Counted from the stretch's first letter, positions 1 through 12,251 are shown. The stretch: 64,000 bases of DNA from Microbacterium sp. SORGH_AS_1204 (GCF_030818935.1 NZ_JAUTBD010000001.1:3162001-3226000); one strand, 5' to 3'. A program made the numbers and translations. The notes: generated from the letters alone by a model not told the origin.

Positions 1-1783
1 GGTGTCGTCGATGCGGTTGATGGCGTCGGTGAACGCCTCCCACTGCAGCAGCTCGCCGTGTGCGCGGGCGGCCTCGATGAGCTCGGACTGGTTCTCGTTG
101 AACAGCGCCGCCGCGTCCTCGCGAGAGAGCTTGGATGCCGGGCGCAGCCGTCCCGCGATGTCGGCGATCATCTGCTGCACGCGGCCGGCCAGCAGTTCGT
201 GCTGCTGTCCGGCCCGGAGCCCCTTCTCCACAGAACGGGCGGTGGAGCCGAAGTCGCTGACGGCCTGGCCGAGTTGGCGCATGCCGGCGCCGTGGAAGAG
301 CTTGCCCGCGGTCTGCCCCACGGCGAAGGCGGCGAGCTGCTTGGCATCCTTGCCCGTGAACTGCCGGGCGTAGTCGGCGAGCAGGCGCTTGCCGACGAGT
401 TGCAGCAGGATGTTGTTGTCGCCCTCGAAGGTGACGTAGATGTCGAGGTCGGCGCGCAGGCCCACCAGGGCGGTTCTCGAAAAGGAAGCCCTGACCGCCG
501 CACGCTTCGCGCGACTCCTGCAGCGTGTCGAGCGCGTGCCAGGTCGAGAGGGGCTTGAGGGCCGCGGCGAGGGTCTCGAGATCTTCACGATCGGCGTCGG
601 TGTCGAGCGCGCCGCTGAAGACGCCGTCGAACTTCTGCAGGAACTCGTCGTGCGCAAAGATCTCGGCGTAGGTGGTCGCCAGGCGCGGCAGCAGGCGGCG
701 CTGGTGCTTGCCGTAGTCGAGCAGGGTGACCTCGGGGGTGCCGCTGCCGGAGTCGAACTGGCGGCGCTGGTTGCCGTAGGTGATCGCGATGATGAGGCCG
801 ATGGCCGACGCCCACGCTGCGGCCCCGTCGAGTGAGACCCGCCCCTGTACGAGCGTGCCGAGCATCGTGAAGAACCGGCGGCCGGGGCTGGCGATGTCGC
901 TGGAGTACGTGCCGTCGGCGGCGACGTCGCCGTAACGGTTGAGCAGGTTCGTGCGGGGCACGCGCACGTGGTCGAAATGCAGGCGGCCGTTGTCGATGCC
1001 GTTCAGGCCGCCCTTGAGACCGTCGTCCTCGCCGCCGATTCCGGGGAGGAAGGCCCCGTTCTCGTCGCGCAGCGGAACGTAGAAGCAGTGCACACCGTGA
1101 TTGACGCCGTTCGTGATGAGTTGCGCGAACACCGTCGCCGCCTTGCCGTGCAGGGCGGCGTTGCCGAGGTAGTCCTTCCACGCGCCGCGGAAGGGGGTGT
1201 GGATGACGAACTCTTCTGTCTCGGGGTCGTACGTGGCCGTGGTGCCGATCGCCGAGACGTCGGATCCGTGACCGGTCTCGGTCATCGCGAAGGCGCCGGG
1301 GACCTCGAGGCTCATGATGCCGGGCAGCCACTTGTCGTGGTGCTCGGCGGTGCCCAGCTGCAGGACGGCCGAGCCGAAGAGCCCCCACTGCACGCCCGAT
1401 TTGATCTGCAGGCTGGGGTCGGCGGCGACGAGCTCTTCGAATCCGGCGATGTTGGCGCCGTTGTTCTCTTCCCCGCCGAAACGCTTCGGGAAGGCGCGGT
1501 GCACGGCCTTGTTCTGCACGAGCAAGTGCAGCTGGCTGAGGGTGCGCTCGCGGTGCGCGTCCATACCGAGGCTGTCGTCGCGCCACAGCGCCGGATCCTT
1601 GATCATCTCGCGCGCCTCGCGGCGGGTGTCGGCCCACGTGCCCAGCAGCAGGTCGGTGACCCGCTCGGTGTCGATGCGGGCTTCCGCGGCCTCGGCGGCG
1701 GTGTGCGCCGCGGTGGGCGCACCCCCCACGGGTGTACGCGTGCTCGTGGCGGGCGTGGTGGGACGGACGGCGGCGTCGGTCAT
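1..1783 (-). pseudogene. acyl-CoA oxidase / acyl-CoA dehydrogenase family, frameshifted, 3' end outside window
   Basis: Translating the minus strand from an ATG at 1783 gives a three-domain acyl-CoA oxidase, which would oxidise fatty acyl-CoA at the alpha-beta bond using FAD in the cytoplasm. The FAD/substrate-loop signature TETGHGSD is visible in the middle domain. Near codon 435 the C-terminal domain reads CGGQGFLFENR, a hallmark of the family. The expected continuation LRADLDIYVTFEGDNN lies one frame away, with the switch at the GGG run at 468-470. Removing one base restores an open frame to the window edge. About 594 codons are present; the family is usually 650-720 residues, so the end is missing. 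The identity is secure. Whether the frameshift is a real inactivation or a sequencing indel cannot be decided here. Confidence 0.8.
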
Positions 1784-2312
1784 TCTCGGCACCTCTCGAC
1801 GGGGCAAAGGGATGCCATTCACGGTAGGTGTCCCACAACAGCCCGGCAATCATTGTGTGAGGTCGGCACAACGGCGGCGGGCGACGTGCGGCCGGGTCGT
1901 TGTGGACGGTCAACATTCCCGGCGCGGGTCGCGCGGGTCGCGCGGGTCGCGCGGGTCGCGCGGGAGGCGGGGCGCGCGGTGGCGCGGGTCGCGCGGCGCG
2001 CGCGGGTGGGGCGGCGCGCGGTGGCGCGGGTGGGGCGCTGGGGCGGGTGGCGCATTGTGGCGGGGCGGGGCGAGACGCGCCGCTCAGCCGCTAGATCGCG
2101 TTTCGCCGAGGGTTCGGTTGCACGCGGCAACCGCCCCGTCATTGAGATGCAGCCTCGAGCGCTGACCGTGGCGCACGGCGGGCCCAAGCGCGCAGGGGCG
2201 CCCAGCCCCATCGACGGGGGCGAGCTCAGGACGCCGATCGGCACGTGAGCGACGCCCGAGCGTCGGGTGAGCTGAACGTCGCGTGGGCTGAGCGTCGAGG
2301 GGCGATGTCCGA
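1784..2312. other. intergenic stretch with G-rich 9-bp tandem repeats
   Basis: No gene is convincing here. From 1923 to 1964 the unit cgcgggtcg repeats four times perfectly, then decays into a (g/c)-only tract with only g, c and occasional t up to about 2060. A short stretch at 2093-2110 (agatcgcgtttcgccgag) resembles the right arm of the palindromic modules found at 5.2-6.3 kb. The acyl-CoA oxidase promoter should lie at the 1784 end. Confidence 0.6.
1923..1964. repeat. short tandem repeat, unit cgcgggtcg
   Basis: Four perfect copies of a 9-bp unit plus a degenerate fifth, followed by a longer imperfect GC-only tract. It lies between the acyl-CoA oxidase start and the recQ stop. Confidence 0.85.
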
Positions 2313-4358
<2,046 letters not shown>

Positions 4359-4416
4359 CTCCCCACGGTAACCCGGGCCACCGACACGAACCCCTCCGTC
4401 GGAACCACCGGCCGGA

Positions 4417-4638
4417 TCAGCCCACTGGGGAGGAGGGGCGCGCTCCGCCGATCTCGCGCGAAAGGGCGGATGCCGGGGCGATCGCCGGCGGGTCGAGGTC
4501 GACGCGTCGCGCGACGCAGGTGACGCAGCGCACGTAGCGGATGCGACCCTCGCTCGTCGCGTGCACCGACTCGGTGACCCACGCGTGTTCGTGGACGGGG
4601 GCGGGCGCTGCGGTGGGGAGGAGGCGGGAGACGGTCAT
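4417..4638 (-). CDS. small CxxC-containing protein of unknown function
   Basis: A 73-residue product starting at the ATG at 4638. It contains one VRCVTC (CxxC) pair followed by an ARRVDLDP segment, which could be half of a zinc ribbon. An ATG at 4674 would add 12 residues but overlaps the divergent neighbour, so the shorter form is preferred. Only 25 bp separate it from the divergent CGNR gene, so both promoters must overlap the 5' ends and transcripts may be nearly leaderless. The function is unknown. Confidence 0.55.
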   Translation of the reverse strand: MTVSRLLPTAAPAPVHEHAWVTESVHATSEGRIRYVRCVTCVARRVDLDPPAIAPASALSREIGGARPSSPVG

Positions 4639-4663
4639 GACCCCACAGTGATGTAATGCCGTT

Positions 4664-5179
4664 ATGCATCTCAACCCTTACGGTGAGTACGCGGTCCTCC
4701 TCGCCGCATCCCTCGCCAACGACTGGCCCGACGACCGGGCGGGAATCGAGGAACGCACGAGAGAGCACGGCATGACGATGCGCTTCCCCGTGGCATCCGG
4801 AGACCACATCGCCACGCGACAGGTCATCGACGAGTGGCTGCGCGTCGTGGATGCCGACGACCCCGACGAACGTGCCGGCCTGCTGAATGCGCAGATGGCG
4901 GCGGTGACGGCGTATCCGCGCCTCACCGACCACGACGGTGAAGGGTGGCACCTTCACTACCGCGACAGTGACGACACGCTTCCGCGCGTCCTCGCGGCGG
5001 TCATCTCGGTCGGCACATCGCTGCACCTGGTCACCCGCGGGATGAACCGCCTCAGCCGCTGCGCCGCCGACCCCTGCGACAACGTGGTCGTCGACGTCAC
5101 GCGCAACGGCCGACAGCGCTACTGCTCGGTGCGGTGCGCGAACCGCGCCGCCGTACGCCGGCACCGCGCTCGCGCGTGA
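4664..5179 (+). CDS. CGNR-type zinc finger protein (ABATE-like N-terminal domain)
   Basis: 171 residues. The last 45 residues match the CGNR zinc-finger arrangement: Cys-x4-Cys in CAADPC, then CSVRC and ANR, ending in a basic RRHRAR tail. The N-terminal 110 residues fit the ABATE/DUF1470-like domain usually attached to this finger. Such proteins are presumed stress-related DNA-binding regulators, but no target is established. The gene is divergent from the small CxxC gene and is followed by the long repeat array. Confidence 0.8.
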   Translation: MHLNPYGEYAVLLAASLANDWPDDRAGIEERTREHGMTMRFPVASGDHIATRQVIDEWLRVVDADDPDERAGLLNAQMAAVTAYPRLTDHDGEGWHLHYRDSDDTLPRVLAAVISVGTSLHLVTRGMNRLSRCAADPCDNVVVDVTRNGRQRYCSVRCANRAAVRRHRARA

Positions 5180-5214
5180 CGTCCCGGCCTCGGGGCTCGC
5201 GCCGCACCGGCGGC

Positions 5215-5280
5215 GAGAAACGGCATCCGCAACGAAACATGCCACGTCGACGCGTTTATCGCTGTGGATAGCGTTTATCG
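5215..5280. repeat. AAACG-box module 1 (diverged)
   Basis: It starts with GAGAAACGGCATCCGC like the others. The interior differs: it holds two GCGTTTATC right arms (5262-5280) and lacks the CCTCCCCGCAG segment. Confidence 0.75.
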
Positions 5281-5407
5281 CGAAGGCACGCAGCGCGAGG
5301 CTGCCGCCGACACAGCGCTGCAGCGACACCACGGCCGTGCGCCTGCGCTGCAGGCCCGCGCCGTACCGCACCGCACCGGTGTCGGCGGCAGCGGCGTCGC
5401 TGTCGCT

Positions 5408-5516
<109 letters not shown>

Positions 5517-5566
5517 GCGAGCACCCCACGCGCTCTGAGCGCGCCCGCCGACGCAGCGCATTCCGC

Positions 5567-5632
5567 GAGAAACGGCATCCGCAGAAAGAAACGCCGCGCC
5601 AACGCGTTCCTCCCCGCAGATCGCGTTTATCA
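5567..5632. repeat. AAACG-box module 3
   Basis: Same architecture as module 2; its left arm is CGAGAAACGGCATCCGC, which recurs in inverted orientation at about 20262-20278. Confidence 0.85.
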
Positions 5633-5756
5633 GCGAGCACCCCACGCAACGTGAGCCCGCCGCCGACGCAGCGCTGCGCCAACACCACCGACGCGGCGAG
5701 CCCTGCACCGCCCGCACCGCACCGGTGTCGGCGGTGGCGGCGGCGGCGGCGGCGGC

Positions 5757-5822
5757 GAGAAACGGCATCCACAGGAAGAAACGCCGCGCCAACACGTTCC
5801 TCCCCGCAGATCGCGTTTATCA
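5757..5822. repeat. AAACG-box module 4
   Basis: Same architecture. A ggc microsatellite precedes it, and the right arm reads GCGTTTATCAGCGAG. Confidence 0.85.
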
Positions 5823-5871
5823 GCGAGCACCCCTCGCGCCGTGAGCCCGCCGCCGACGCGGCACAATCCGC

Positions 5872-5938
5872 GAGAAACGGCATCCGCAGGAAGAAACGCC
5901 CCTACGCCGCGTTCCTCCCCGCAGATCGCGTTTATCGG
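5872..5938. repeat. AAACG-box module 5
   Basis: Same architecture. The inner segment is AAACGCCCCTACGCCGCGTTCC, shared with module 6 at almost every position. Confidence 0.85.
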
Positions 5939-5987
5939 CGAGCACCCCACGCGCCGTGAGCCCGCCCACCGACGCAGCGCATTCCGC

Positions 5988-6053
5988 GAGAAACGGCATT
6001 CACAGGAAGAAACGCCCCTACGCCGCGTTCCTCCCCGCAGATCGCATTTATCA
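5988..6053. repeat. AAACG-box module 6
   Basis: Same architecture with two substitutions against module 5: GGCATTC in the left arm and GCATTTATC in the right arm. Confidence 0.85.
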
Positions 6054-6200
6054 GCGAGCACCCCACGCAACGTGAGCGCGCCCGCCGACGCAGCGCCGCG
6101 CCAACACCACCGACGCGGCGAGCACTGCACCGCCCGCGCCGCACCGCACCGCACCGCACCGCACCGCACCGGCGGCGGTGTCGGCGGCGGCGGCGGCGGC

Positions 6201-6266
6201 GAGAAACGGCATCCACAGGAAGAAACGCCGCAACGCCGCGTTCCTCCCCGCAGATCGCGTTTATCG
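6201..6266. repeat. AAACG-box module 7, abutting the nicT stop
   Basis: Last module. Its right arm ends 6 bp before the nicT stop codon region, so on the minus strand it would be the first structure in the nicT 3' untranslated RNA. Confidence 0.85.
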
Positions 6267-6271
6267 CCCGA

Positions 6272-7276
6272 CTACGGCGCGAACGACACGCCCCGCCGCC
6301 GACGCGACATCGCCCAGCTCAGGCCCCACGCCACGAGCAGCACGGCGACGATGACGAAGCCGAACACGTCGAGGTCGGTTGCGGCGACCGCCTGCACCGG
6401 GGCCCAGCCCACGCCTGCCGTGTCGACGAGCACGCCGCACATGCCGACCACCCCGACGACGAGCGCGACGCTGATCGAGATCGACATGAGCGCGATGTTG
6501 TACCGGCGCCGTCGCCCAGGGCTATCGACCGACCAGCGGTAGATCTGCGCCGTGACGATGCTGTTGAGACCGTCGCACGTCGCCATGCCGGCGGCGAACA
6601 GCAGCGGTACGACCATCGCCGCCTGCCAGGGCAGCGCCGCCCCGGCGCCGCCCGCGAGCACGAGGATCGCGATGGTCGACGCCGTGTCGAAGCCGAGCCC
6701 GAACAGCAGCCCGACGATGAAGAGCTTCCACGGCGCATCAAGCGTCGCCGACAGACGACTGATGAGCAGAGACACCGGCCCGCCTCCGCGCGCGCGATCC
6801 CCGTGCGCCCCGCGGCCGCGCACCAGTCCCACCAGGATCCACAGGTTCACGGCGGCCATCGCCAGCAGGAACAAGCTCGATACCGTGGGTCCCCACACGC
6901 CCGTGGCGACCGCGAGCGGGGAGTCTTCCGACCCGAGCTGCGCGGTGAGCGCCCCCACGCCCGCCGTGACGAGCCCCACCGCCACCACGACCACCGTCGA
7001 GTGCCCGAGCGCGAACCACAGCCCCACGCCGGAGGGGTCTTTTCCGTCGTCGGTGAGCTTGCGACTGGTGTTGTCGATCGCGGCGATGTGGTCGGCGTCG
7101 AAGGCGTGGCGCACCCCGAGCAGAAATGCCGTGACGGCCATGCCGACCCCCGTCGCGGCCGTTCCCAGCGATGCCTCGCTCGGCACGAGCACCAGCGCCA
7201 TCAGGGTCCAGCTGATGACGAGCATCAGCCCGATCGTCAACAGCACGCCGCGCGCGGCCGGGGTCAGCCGGCGCAC
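6272..7276 (-). CDS. HoxN/NixA-type nickel (cobalt) permease
   Basis: A multi-pass membrane transporter of the NiCoT family, about 334 residues with roughly eight hydrophobic segments. The family signature in the second segment is clear: HAFDADHIAAIDN (HX4DH). Supporting motifs are LGHSTVVV, LGFDTAS and GMATCDGLN. It closes the urease operon, so nickel for urease is the natural substrate. The chosen GTG at 7276 has GGAGG seven bases upstream, inside the end of ureD, and overlaps ureD by 13 bp. A GTG at 7321 would add 15 residues with a worse-spaced site. No other nickel uptake gene is in the window. Confidence 0.9.
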   Translation of the reverse strand: MRRLTPAARGVLLTIGLMLVISWTLMALVLVPSEASLGTAATGVGMAVTAFLLGVRHAFDADHIAAIDNTSRKLTDDGKDPSGVGLWFALGHSTVVVVAVGLVTAGVGALTAQLGSEDSPLAVATGVWGPTVSSLFLLAMAAVNLWILVGLVRGRGAHGDRARGGGPVSLLISRLSATLDAPWKLFIVGLLFGLGFDTASTIAILVLAGGAGAALPWQAAMVVPLLFAAGMATCDGLNSIVTAQIYRWSVDSPGRRRRYNIALMSISISVALVVGVVGMCGVLVDTAGVGWAPVQAVAATDLDVFGFVIVAVLLVAWGLSWAMSRRRRGVSFAP

Positions 7277-8004
7277 GCCAGCACCTCCGTCTCGCGGTGC
7301 GCGACGACCGCGGCGCGCCACAGCTCCCCCAACGGGCTATGGTGCGCCGCGTCGCCGAGGTGGCGCAGCGTGGTGCCCTCGCCGGCGAGATCGAGCCGCG
7401 CGATCCCCGTCTCGTCCACCGGGCCGAGTCGCTCGCCGAGCACCACGATGCTGTCCATCACGCGGGCTCGACCGAGCACGCCGGGCTCCGGCCGATCGCC
7501 GCGCACCTCGAGGGTCTCGCGCAGCAGCGGTCCCGTGGCATCCGTCGCATCCAGGTCGGAGCGCAGCCGGCCGCCTGCCTCGCCCGCGCGCCCCAGCACG
7601 AGGGTCTCGCGCAGGGCGACGGAGGATCCGGATGCCAGGCGCAGCACCGTTGAGCGCAGGAGCTCCCCGTCGGCGGTGACCACCGTGGGCAGCCCCTCCC
7701 AGGTGAGGCGCGCCCCGGGCGCGAGGGTGATGACCGCGTGCCAGCCCGAGGGCTCGTCGCCGAGGTCGGGCCGGCCGTAGACGACGAGTCCGCCGATGTC
7801 GACCAGGTCGAGCGTGCACCCTTCCCCCACGCGGATGTCGAGGTGCACGTGATCGCCGGGGAGCAGCATCGCGCGCCCGGCGACGAGGGCGACCTCGACC
7901 CGGCGGCCGCGCCGCGCGACCAGGCGCGGGACGATGAGCTCGCCCGCGAGGGAGTACGCCGCGTCCGTACCGCGCGGCGCGACCTCGACGACCGTCGTGC
8001 TCAC
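7264..8004 (-). CDS. ureD: urease accessory protein UreD
   Basis: 246 residues of the UreD/UreH family, the scaffold that docks UreF-UreG on apo-urease during nickel insertion. Recognisable features are the N-terminal [24 protein letters not shown] region, the [11 protein letters not shown] segment and a beta-rich body. The GTG start overlaps the ureG stop as GTGA, indicating translational coupling. Like many actinobacterial UreD proteins it is short and diverged from the enterobacterial form. Confidence 0.9.
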   Translation of the reverse strand: MSTTVVEVAPRGTDAAYSLAGELIVPRLVARRGRRVEVALVAGRAMLLPGDHVHLDIRVGEGCTLDLVDIGGLVVYGRPDLGDEPSGWHAVITLAPGARLTWEGLPTVVTADGELLRSTVLRLASGSSVALRETLVLGRAGEAGGRLRSDLDATDATGPLLRETLEVRGDRPEPGVLGRARVMDSIVVLGERLGPVDETGIARLDLAGEGTTLRHLGDAAHHSPLGELWRAAVVAHRETEVLACAG

Positions 8005-8798
8005 CCGCGCGCCCCGGCGGGCGCGTGATCGTGCGGGTGCGCGTGGTCATCGTGAGCGTGTGAGTGGGCGTGGTCGCCGCCCTCGTGGTCGTGCACGTGA
8101 AGGTATCCCTCGCCGTCTTCGTCGGCGTGGAAGTGCGGCGCCATCGGGCCCGGGTCCTGCGGCACGTGCGAACCGCTCACGTGTGCGGCGATCATCGACA
8201 GCACCCAGCTCTTCAGCGTCGCCACCGAGTCGGCATCCGTTCGCGAGAGCGCGAGCACCGGGCGCCCGTCGCGAGCCTCGGTGGCGTCGGCGACCATGCG
8301 CGGCACGTCGACACCGACGTAGGGCGCGAGGTCGGTCTTGTTGACCACGAGGAGGTCGGCGCGGGCGATACCGGGACCGCCCTTGCGCGCCACGTCTCCG
8401 CCGCCGGCGACATCGAGCACGAAGATCTGCGCATCGACGAGCGCGGGCGAGAAGGTGGCCGTGAGGTTGTCGCCGCCCGACTCGATGACGACGAGGTCGA
8501 GCGGCGCGAAGGCGCGCTCGAGGTCTTCGGCGGCGAGCAGGTTCGCGGTGGGATCGTCGCGGATCGCCGTATGCGGGCACGCCCCGGTCTCGACCGCGAC
8601 GATGCGCTCGGGATCGAGCACCCCCGCCGAGCGCAGGAACCGTGCGTCTTCGTCGGTGTAGATGTCGTTGGTGATGACGCCGATGCGGATCTCGTTCGCG
8701 AGGGCGCGGCAGAGCGTCGCGATCAGTGACGACTTGCCGGTGCCGACGGGACCGGCGACGCCGAGGCGCAGGGCGCGGGTGGGGGTGTTCTCAGGCAC
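8001..8798 (-). CDS. ureG: urease accessory GTPase UreG with His-rich C-terminal tail
   Basis: The SIMIBI GTPase that powers delivery of nickel to urease. Visible motifs are the P-loop [10 protein letters not shown] near the N-terminus, the CPH metal site in [12 protein letters not shown], the switch region ESGGDNL, and NKTD for guanine specificity. I chose the GTG at 8798, not the upstream in-frame ATG at 8825, because TAGGAGG sits seven bases before the GTG. The product is 265 residues against about 205 for most UreG. The extra length is a C-terminal tail with many His and Asp residues ([20 protein letters not shown]), a likely nickel store. The gene overlaps ureF by 8 bp and ureD by 4 bp. 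Confidence 0.94.
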   Translation of the reverse strand: MPENTPTRALRLGVAGPVGTGKSSLIATLCRALANEIRIGVITNDIYTDEDARFLRSAGVLDPERIVAVETGACPHTAIRDDPTANLLAAEDLERAFAPLDLVVIESGGDNLTATFSPALVDAQIFVLDVAGGGDVARKGGPGIARADLLVVNKTDLAPYVGVDVPRMVADATEARDGRPVLALSRTDADSVATLKSWVLSMIAAHVSGSHVPQDPGPMAPHFHADEDGEGYLHVHDHEGGDHAHSHAHDDHAHPHDHAPAGARG

Positions 8799-9465
8799 GG
8801 AAGAGCCTCCTACGTGATCGGGCATGGGCTTCGGCCCACGCTTCGGACTGCGGCGCGGATGCCGCGGGGATATCGGACGGATCGCTGAGGGATGCCACGC
8901 TGTCGAGGTGGCCGTCGACCTCGGCGCACAGGGCGGCCACGAGAGAGACCAACGCGAGCGGGTCTCGGGGTTCGAGCTTGAGGATGGCCGCCGTCGCCGC
9001 CTGGAGGTCTTCGTAGACGACGAGTCGGGCGAGCTCGCCCGCCCCGATAGCGAGACCGGACGCCAGAACGCCGAGAACGCAGGGCCGGGGTGGTGGCGTG
9101 CGACGCTCGCGCCACTCCAGGAGCACCCGGTCGCCGGGCAGCAACTCGGTCCCCACCCGCAGATAGCCCCGCGCGAGGAGCCGCGACGCGTCGCGTTGCG
9201 CCGCACTCGGGGTGCGGGCCTCCCACGCCTTCTCGACCGCGCCCAGGTCGCCGCCCGCGCGGTACTGCGCGAGCGTGACCACCGCCGTGCCCGCCTCCAC
9301 CAGCGTCGTCGTGCGCACGCGGGCCCGCAGCAGCGCCGGCAGCTCCGCGGGGTCGAGACCCGCCAGGAGCGCCGGCTCGACGCCCGCGGACTGCGCGTGC
9401 GCGCCCGACGGCAGGCGCGAGTCGGCCAGCAGCAGCGTGGCGAACAGGGGGGCGACGGATGCCAT
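8791..9465 (-). CDS. ureF: urease accessory protein UreF
   Basis: 224 residues, all-helical UreF family, bridging UreD and UreG in the nickel-loading complex. The N-terminus [23 protein letters not shown] carries the family's conserved D-S-x-L/F-P-x-G-x-x-x-x-S-x-G-x-E pattern. Its ATG overlaps the ureC stop (TGATG), and its end overlaps ureG. The reading frame is open far upstream on this strand, but that part runs antisense-of-frame through ureC and is not coding. Confidence 0.92.
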   Translation of the reverse strand: MASVAPLFATLLLADSRLPSGAHAQSAGVEPALLAGLDPAELPALLRARVRTTTLVEAGTAVVTLAQYRAGGDLGAVEKAWEARTPSAAQRDASRLLARGYLRVGTELLPGDRVLLEWRERRTPPPRPCVLGVLASGLAIGAGELARLVVYEDLQAATAAILKLEPRDPLALVSLVAALCAEVDGHLDSVASLSDPSDIPAASAPQSEAWAEAHARSRRRLFRA

Positions 9466-11168
9466 CAGAACAGCTGATAGAGCTGGGCGAGCGGGAGCAA
9501 GGAGGCCGGGGCCGCCTCGACCTGCTCGCCGTCGATGCTGATGTCGAACGTGTCGGGGCGGATGTCGATCCGCGGCAGCGCGTCGTTGTTGCGCATGTCG
9601 GCCTTGCCGACCTCGCGCGTGGATTTCAGCGGCAGCAGGCGGCGCGACAGCCCGAGCCGCTCTTCGAGGCCGGCGGCGAGCGCGTGCGGCGACACGAACG
9701 ACACCGAGAGCGTCGCGCCGATGGCATCCGCGAACGAGGGCCGCATGAGCACGGGCTGCGGGGTCGGGATTGACGCGTTGGGGTCGCCCAGCGCCCCCCA
9801 GACGAGCCCGCCGCCCTTCATGACGACCGCGGGGCGGAAGCCGAAGAAGCGCGGGTCCCACAGCACCAGGTCGGCGAGACGCCCGACCTCGATGGAGCCG
9901 ACCTCGTGGTCGATGCCGTGCGCGATGGCCGGGTTGACCGTGTACTTCGCCACGTACCGACGCGCGCGCTCGTTGTCGGCGGGCAGGGTCGTTCCGAGGC
10001 TCCCGCGGCGGGCCTTCATGACGTGGGCCACCTGCCAGGTGCGCGTGACGACCTCGCCGATGCGGCCCATCGCCTGGGCGTCCGACGACGTGATGGAGAT
10101 GGCCCCCATGTCGTGCAGGATGTCCTCGGCCGCGATCGTGGTGGCTCGGATGCGCGACTCCGCGAACGCGAGGTCCTCCGGCACCCCTGGGTTGAGGTGG
10201 TGGCAGACCATCAGCATGTCGAGGTGCTCGGCCACCGTGTTCACGGTGTGCGGCAGCGTCGGGTTCGTGGACCCGGGGATGACGTACGGCAGGCTCGCGA
10301 TCGAGAGGATGTCGGGCGCGTGTCCGCCGCCGGCGCCCTCGACGTGGAAGGCGTGGATGCTGCGCCCCGCCATCGCGTCGATGGTGGACTCGACGAACCC
10401 CGCCTCGTTGAGCGAGTCGCTGTGCAGGGCGACCTGCAGCCCCCAGTCCTCCGCCGCCTGCAGGCTCGCGTCGATCGCGGCGGGGGTCGAGCCCCAGTCC
10501 TCGTGCACCTTGTAGCCGGCGGCCCCGGCGAGCGCCTGCTCCTCGAACGCGGCGCGCGAGACGGTGTTGCCCTTGCCCAGCAGCAGCACGTTCACCGGCA
10601 GCCGGTCGAGGGAGCGGTGCATCTGCTCCAGGTGCCAGGCGCCGGGCGTCACCGTGGTGGCCTTGGAGCCTTCGGAGGGCCCCGTGCCTCCGCCGACGAT
10701 CGTGGTGATGCCCGTCGCGAGCGCCTCGTGGATCTGCGACGGCGAGAGCAGGTGCACGTGGGAGTCGATGCCGCCCGCGGTGAGGATGCGTCCCTCCCCG
10801 GAGATGACGTCGGTCGACGGCCCGATCACCAGGCGCGGGTCGACGCCGTCGGCGATGTCGGGGTTGCCGGCGCGGCCGATGCCGACGATCCGCCCGTCGC
10901 GGATGCCCACGTCGGCGCGGACGATGCCCCACCAGTCCAGGATGATCGCGTTCGTGATGACGGTGTCGAGCGCCCCGTCGGCCCGCGACCACGTGCTCTG
11001 CGCCATCGACTCGCGGATGGACTTGCCGCCGCCGAACACGGCCTCCTCGCCGCCGACGGTGAGGTCCTGCTCGATCTCGATCCAGAGGTCCGTGTCGCCG
11101 AGGCGAATCTGATCGCCGGCGGTCGGTCCGTAGATGCGCGCGTAGCGCTCCCTGTCGATGTGCACCAT
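9465..11168 (-). CDS. ureC: urease alpha subunit (catalytic)
   Basis: 567 residues, full length for the family. It hydrolyses urea to ammonia and carbamate at a dinuclear nickel centre. The metal and catalytic residues align with the Klebsiella enzyme at a constant offset of three: His137 and His139 (SHVHL), carbamylated Lys220 (GYKVHEDWG), His222, His249, His275, the flap His323 (VCHHLNP) and Asp363. All are present, so the enzyme should be active. The start codon overlaps the ureB stop by one base. Confidence 0.97.
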   Translation of the reverse strand: MVHIDRERYARIYGPTAGDQIRLGDTDLWIEIEQDLTVGGEEAVFGGGKSIRESMAQSTWSRADGALDTVITNAIILDWWGIVRADVGIRDGRIVGIGRAGNPDIADGVDPRLVIGPSTDVISGEGRILTAGGIDSHVHLLSPSQIHEALATGITTIVGGGTGPSEGSKATTVTPGAWHLEQMHRSLDRLPVNVLLLGKGNTVSRAAFEEQALAGAAGYKVHEDWGSTPAAIDASLQAAEDWGLQVALHSDSLNEAGFVESTIDAMAGRSIHAFHVEGAGGGHAPDILSIASLPYVIPGSTNPTLPHTVNTVAEHLDMLMVCHHLNPGVPEDLAFAESRIRATTIAAEDILHDMGAISITSSDAQAMGRIGEVVTRTWQVAHVMKARRGSLGTTLPADNERARRYVAKYTVNPAIAHGIDHEVGSIEVGRLADLVLWDPRFFGFRPAVVMKGGGLVWGALGDPNASIPTPQPVLMRPSFADAIGATLSVSFVSPHALAAGLEERLGLSRRLLPLKSTREVGKADMRNNDALPRIDIRPDTFDISIDGEQVEAAPASLLPLAQLYQLF

Positions 11169-11500
11169 CAGCGCGTCCCCTCGGTATCGATCTGGATGCC
11201 GGGAACCCGGCGTGCGCCGCGGAGGGCCACCGCGTCGACGCGCTTGGACACCCCCGGTTCGAAACGTTCGGACGTGCCCGAGGGGATGTCGAGGCGGAAC
11301 CCCTCGGCATCCGCCCGGTCGAACTCAAGCGCTGTGTTGACCTGCGCGAGATGGATGTGCGAGCCGATCTGCACGGGACGGTCGCCCGTGTTGACGATGA
11401 CGAACTCGCGCCGCTCGTCGGGGCCCCGATCGGCGTTCAGCTCGATCGACCCCGGACGTACGCGGACCGCGCCCGGCCCCTCTGACGTACCTGATGCCAT
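11168..11500 (-). CDS. ureB: urease beta subunit
   Basis: 110 residues. It forms the urease trimer-of-trimers with the gamma and alpha subunits. Typical stretches are [28 protein letters not shown] and [14 protein letters not shown]. The ATG has GAGGAG eight bases upstream, and the gene starts 9 bp after ureA. Confidence 0.96.
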   Translation of the reverse strand: MASGTSEGPGAVRVRPGSIELNADRGPDERREFVIVNTGDRPVQIGSHIHLAQVNTALEFDRADAEGFRLDIPSGTSERFEPGVSKRVDAVALRGARRVPGIQIDTEGTR

Positions 11501-11509
11501 GACGACTCC

Positions 11510-11812
11510 TCAGTCGATCGGGTGGTGAAGGGTCACGAGCTTGCGCCCGTCGGGAAAGGTCGCCTCGACCTGCACGTCGGTGAGCATGTCGGCGACGCCG
11601 TCCATGACGTCGGCGCGGCCCAGCACCGTGCGGCCCTCGGTCATGAGCTGGGCGACCTCGGCCCCCTCGCGGGCCCGCTCGATGACCCAGGTCGACAGCA
11701 GCGCGACAGCCTCCGGGTGGTTGAGGCGGACGCCTCTCTCGCGGCGGTCGCGCGCGACCATACCGGCCACGGCGAGCAGCAGCTTCTCGGTGTCTGCGGG
11801 TGACAGATGCAT
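11510..11812 (-). CDS. ureA: urease gamma subunit
   Basis: 100 residues, the standard length, beginning [13 protein letters not shown] with the conserved [17 protein letters not shown] helix and [17 protein letters not shown] at the end. It is the first gene of the ureABCFGD-nicT operon, with GGAGAGG ahead of the ATG. Expression probably starts in the 440-bp region shared with urtA. Confidence 0.96.
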   Translation of the reverse strand: MHLSPADTEKLLLAVAGMVARDRRERGVRLNHPEAVALLSTWVIERAREGAEVAQLMTEGRTVLGRADVMDGVADMLTDVQVEATFPDGRKLVTLHHPID

Positions 11813-12251
11813 GCGCCCTCTCCGACTTCAGCACGCGGCATCCGAAGGTCGCCACGTGTGTCTCATCACTGACATCTCCCCGACATCGACCGTCGTTTCG
11901 GTCAGGTCCGGGGACTGTCACGAGTCTGTCATTCACCCGGCCGACCCTTGCGCCGACATCAGGCCTTGAAGCGCGAGAAGACGCGGTTTTCCCCGTATTT
12001 ACGCGGAAATCAGCCCGCATGTTTTACATGCTGGACATGATCGAGAAATGGCAGTGCAATGCCGCGGTCCCACTGTGAGACCACCCGACACCGGCGGCGA
12101 AGTTCTGTCGCCACCGGATGCGGAGCGAGAAGCGAGCAGCACCTGCGGGGGCGGCACTGCCGCGTCGTCGCCCTCTCCTTCGCCTCGCATGTCGGCGAGA
12201 ACCGCTCGCACGCACCATCTGCACCTCCCTCACACCGAAACGGAGCACAGC
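11813..12251. promoter_or_regulatory. divergent control region between ureA and urtA
   Basis: 440 bp separate the two divergent urea operons, so both promoters should lie here. A GTCAC-n6-GTCAT pair sits at 11917-11932; its 11-bp spacing recalls half of a GlnR box, but the second half-site is a poor match. A perfect 6-bp-arm palindrome lies at 12017-12031. No gene is convincing in this stretch. Confidence 0.45.
12017..12031. promoter_or_regulatory. palindrome GCATGT-ttt-ACATGC, possible operator
   Basis: Perfect 6-bp arms with a 3-bp centre, 221 bp before the urtA ATG. It has the size and symmetry of a dimeric regulator site; the regulator is unknown. Confidence 0.4.

Noticed and set aside
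8791..11328. 845-codon minus-strand frame covering urease genes
   Set aside because: Only its last 224 codons are ureF; the rest is an off-frame reading of ureC/ureB, common at this GC content.
11813..12251. Clear GlnR or AmtR box in the urea control region
   Set aside because: Only one GTCAC-n6-GTCAT pair resembles a half box, and the GAAAC half-sites are missing.
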